Shown piece by piece: positions 63,021 to 64,000 of a stretch of DNA of 64,000 bases (its first letter is position 1; each line of letters begins with the position of its first letter). The DNA comes from Caballeronia sordidicola (GTDB lineage: Bacteria > Pseudomonadota > Gammaproteobacteria > Burkholderiales > Burkholderiaceae). Below the pieces are notes generated by a model. That model searched no databases, was not told where the DNA came from, and was given only the letters and a program-made list of their open reading frames with translations. The position numbers and the translations under genes are program-made. The stretch covers positions 124,001 through 188,000 of the forward strand of contig NZ_FCOC02000006.1 in NCBI RefSeq assembly GCF_001544455.2. The letters run 5' to 3'.

Positions 63021-63428
63021 TTATCCGACACGCACTTCTATACGGCGCGGTTTCGCCTCTTCACGACGCGCGATGCTCAGCTTCAATACGCCGTCAGTGA
63101 GGTTCGCTTCAATCTTCGACGTATCGAAATCCGCGCTCAACGAAAACGCCCGCGCGAAGCGCGGCTCCCGAATCTCCGCGTGATGCAGGCGAAGACCTTC
63201 CGGCGTTTCAATTGAAGCCTCGGCTTCAATAAACAGCGTGCCGTCTTGCACATGCACGTTTAAGCGATCTCGTGACACACCTGGAAGATCAGCCCACAAC
63301 GTGACGCCATGCGCATCTTCGTAAATATCAACAGCGGGCGCCAAGGCGGGTCCCTTCTGCGTCTGTGCTTCGTCGCGGCGTGCGAGCGCGCTGTTGCTGC
63401 GTTCCGCAAGTTGGGTTTGAGTATTCAT
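63021..63428 (-). CDS. Small heat-shock protein, Hsp20/alpha-crystallin family
   Basis: This 135-residue chaperone has an alpha-crystallin domain with PAVDIYEDAHGVTLWADLPGV and the conserved GVLKLSIARRE near the end. GAGGAG precedes the start at MNTQTQLAER. It follows the next Hsp20 gene by 31 nt in the same direction. The two probably form mixed oligomers that hold unfolded proteins. Confidence 0.92.
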   Translation of the reverse strand: MNTQTQLAERSNSALARRDEAQTQKGPALAPAVDIYEDAHGVTLWADLPGVSRDRLNVHVQDGTLFIEAEASIETPEGLRLHHAEIREPRFARAFSLSADFDTSKIEANLTDGVLKLSIARREEAKPRRIEVRVG

Positions 63429-63459
63429 GACGTTCTCCTCAAATGGTTCGCGAAAGTGA

Positions 63460-63894
63460 TTACTGGACCGGAATGGCACGTGGGCGCGAAGTCTCGCGCT
63501 TACCTACGCTGATCGCGAGACAGCCATTCGCATAGCGTGCTTTTACGTTGTCCGGATCCGCGTCCCGCGGCAGCTCGATCGCGCGGCGGAAACTGCCCGC
63601 GAAACGCTCCTGCGCATAAGCACGCCCCTCGGATTCAGGCTCGGCGCGCGTGCGCTCGCCGCTGATGGTCAGCAGGCCCTTGTCCACTGTCACCTCGATT
63701 TTTGCTGGATCGATGCCCGGGGCAAATGCGACAATTTCTACGGAATCGTCGGTGCTCCCGAGATTGATTTGAGGAAAGGCGCTGAGCCTGGACGCCCGGA
63801 TGCTAGATGGCAACCCTCCAAACAACGACGACATTTGGCGTTGCAGGCGGTCGAACTCATCAAACAGGGCGGTGTTAAAAAGAAGGTCACTCAT
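63460..63894 (-). CDS. Small heat-shock protein, Hsp20/alpha-crystallin family
   Basis: This 144-residue chaperone starts MSDLLFNTALFDEFDRLQRQ. It has INLGSTDDSVEIVAFAPGID, KGLLTISGERT and the conserved NGCLAISVGKRE, and ends with the short RPRAIPV motif of Hsp20 C-termini. AGGAGA precedes its ATG. It is the first gene of the pair. The two proteins are clearly divergent in sequence, as in the class A/B pairs of other Proteobacteria. The upstream 106 nt to the window edge should hold the heat-shock promoter. Confidence 0.92.
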   Translation of the reverse strand: MSDLLFNTALFDEFDRLQRQMSSLFGGLPSSIRASRLSAFPQINLGSTDDSVEIVAFAPGIDPAKIEVTVDKGLLTISGERTRAEPESEGRAYAQERFAGSFRRAIELPRDADPDNVKARYANGCLAISVGKRETSRPRAIPVQ

Positions 63895-64000
63895 CGCTGC
63901 TATCTCCTATATGCGGCAGGAGACGAACCGGCATACGCGCTCCAGTCCGTCTGCCAAGCCTCTGACAAACCAATCGAAACACGCAGCGCAAACAATGCGA

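Noticed and set aside
1..64000. CRISPR arrays, tRNA or rRNA genes, and intact insertion sequences.
   Set aside because: No regularly spaced repeats, no cloverleaf-like sequences and no transposase genes were found by eye; short or degenerate ones could have been missed.

Overview
The window looks like a 64 kb piece of a Burkholderiaceae chromosome or megaplasmid (Burkholderia, Paraburkholderia or Caballeronia type). The evidence is high GC, two general porins with the N-termini typical of that family, many LysR regulators, Bug/TctC receptors and dense operons for organic-acid catabolism. No rRNA, tRNA or CRISPR array was seen. No replication or conjugation genes were seen.

Region A (1-15240) is a carboxylate-catabolic locus. 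A LysR regulator and a mesaconyl-CoA-hydratase-like MaoC gene (cut by the left edge) lie on the minus strand. A plus-strand operon diverges from them: CoA transferase (family III), aldehyde dehydrogenase, SDR, zinc-free quinone oxidoreductase, SDR, a Liv-type ABC importer with fused LivM-LivG, a 2-oxopent-4-enoate-hydratase-family enzyme and an MFS symporter. The same 11-mer, ATTATGCGGTT, occurs next to the MaoC gene, the regulator and the CoA-transferase operon, which suggests one regulon.

Region B (15551-32640) is a tricarboxylate / 4-oxalomesaconate catabolic locus. An MFS-tctB-tctA operon diverges from a LysR gene that has two tandem HTH domains. Downstream is a continuous operon of 12 genes: galB-like hydratase, galC/ligK-like aldolase, two enolase-superfamily enzymes, SMP-30 lactonase, Bug receptor, ornithine-cyclodeaminase family protein, porin, LigI-like pyrone-dicarboxylate hydrolase, MmgE/PrpD enzyme, a cysteine-free maleate-isomerase/AMDase relative and a signal-less ModA-like protein. 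LigI, GalB and LigK together would take 2-pyrone-4,6-dicarboxylate to pyruvate and oxaloacetate, but no ring-cleavage dioxygenase is present.

Region C (32641-45500) is accessory and partly decayed. It holds a frameshifted tyrosine-integrase remnant, a Wzy-like membrane protein facing a Tat-exported beta-helix protein, a GntR regulator, two lipoproteins (one an alpha/beta hydrolase), an esterase, a WHH-like small protein, an NtaA-type flavin monooxygenase and the C-terminal scrap of a zinc alcohol dehydrogenase.

Region D (45500-54400) holds a formyltransferase-ACT-ACT fusion and a porin. Before the porin is a promoter followed by a series of stem-loops; a 13-nt stretch in the first loop is exactly complementary to the porin leader. 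This is the best small-RNA candidate in the window. An APS kinase / sulfotransferase pair and a TonB receptor with a Fur-like site complete the region.

Region E (54406-64000) is a minus-strand operon with a spermidine/putrescine-type ABC importer (fused permease), an NtaA-type monooxygenase, a class II aldolase and a flavin reductase. A zinc alcohol dehydrogenase and two tandem Hsp20 genes follow.
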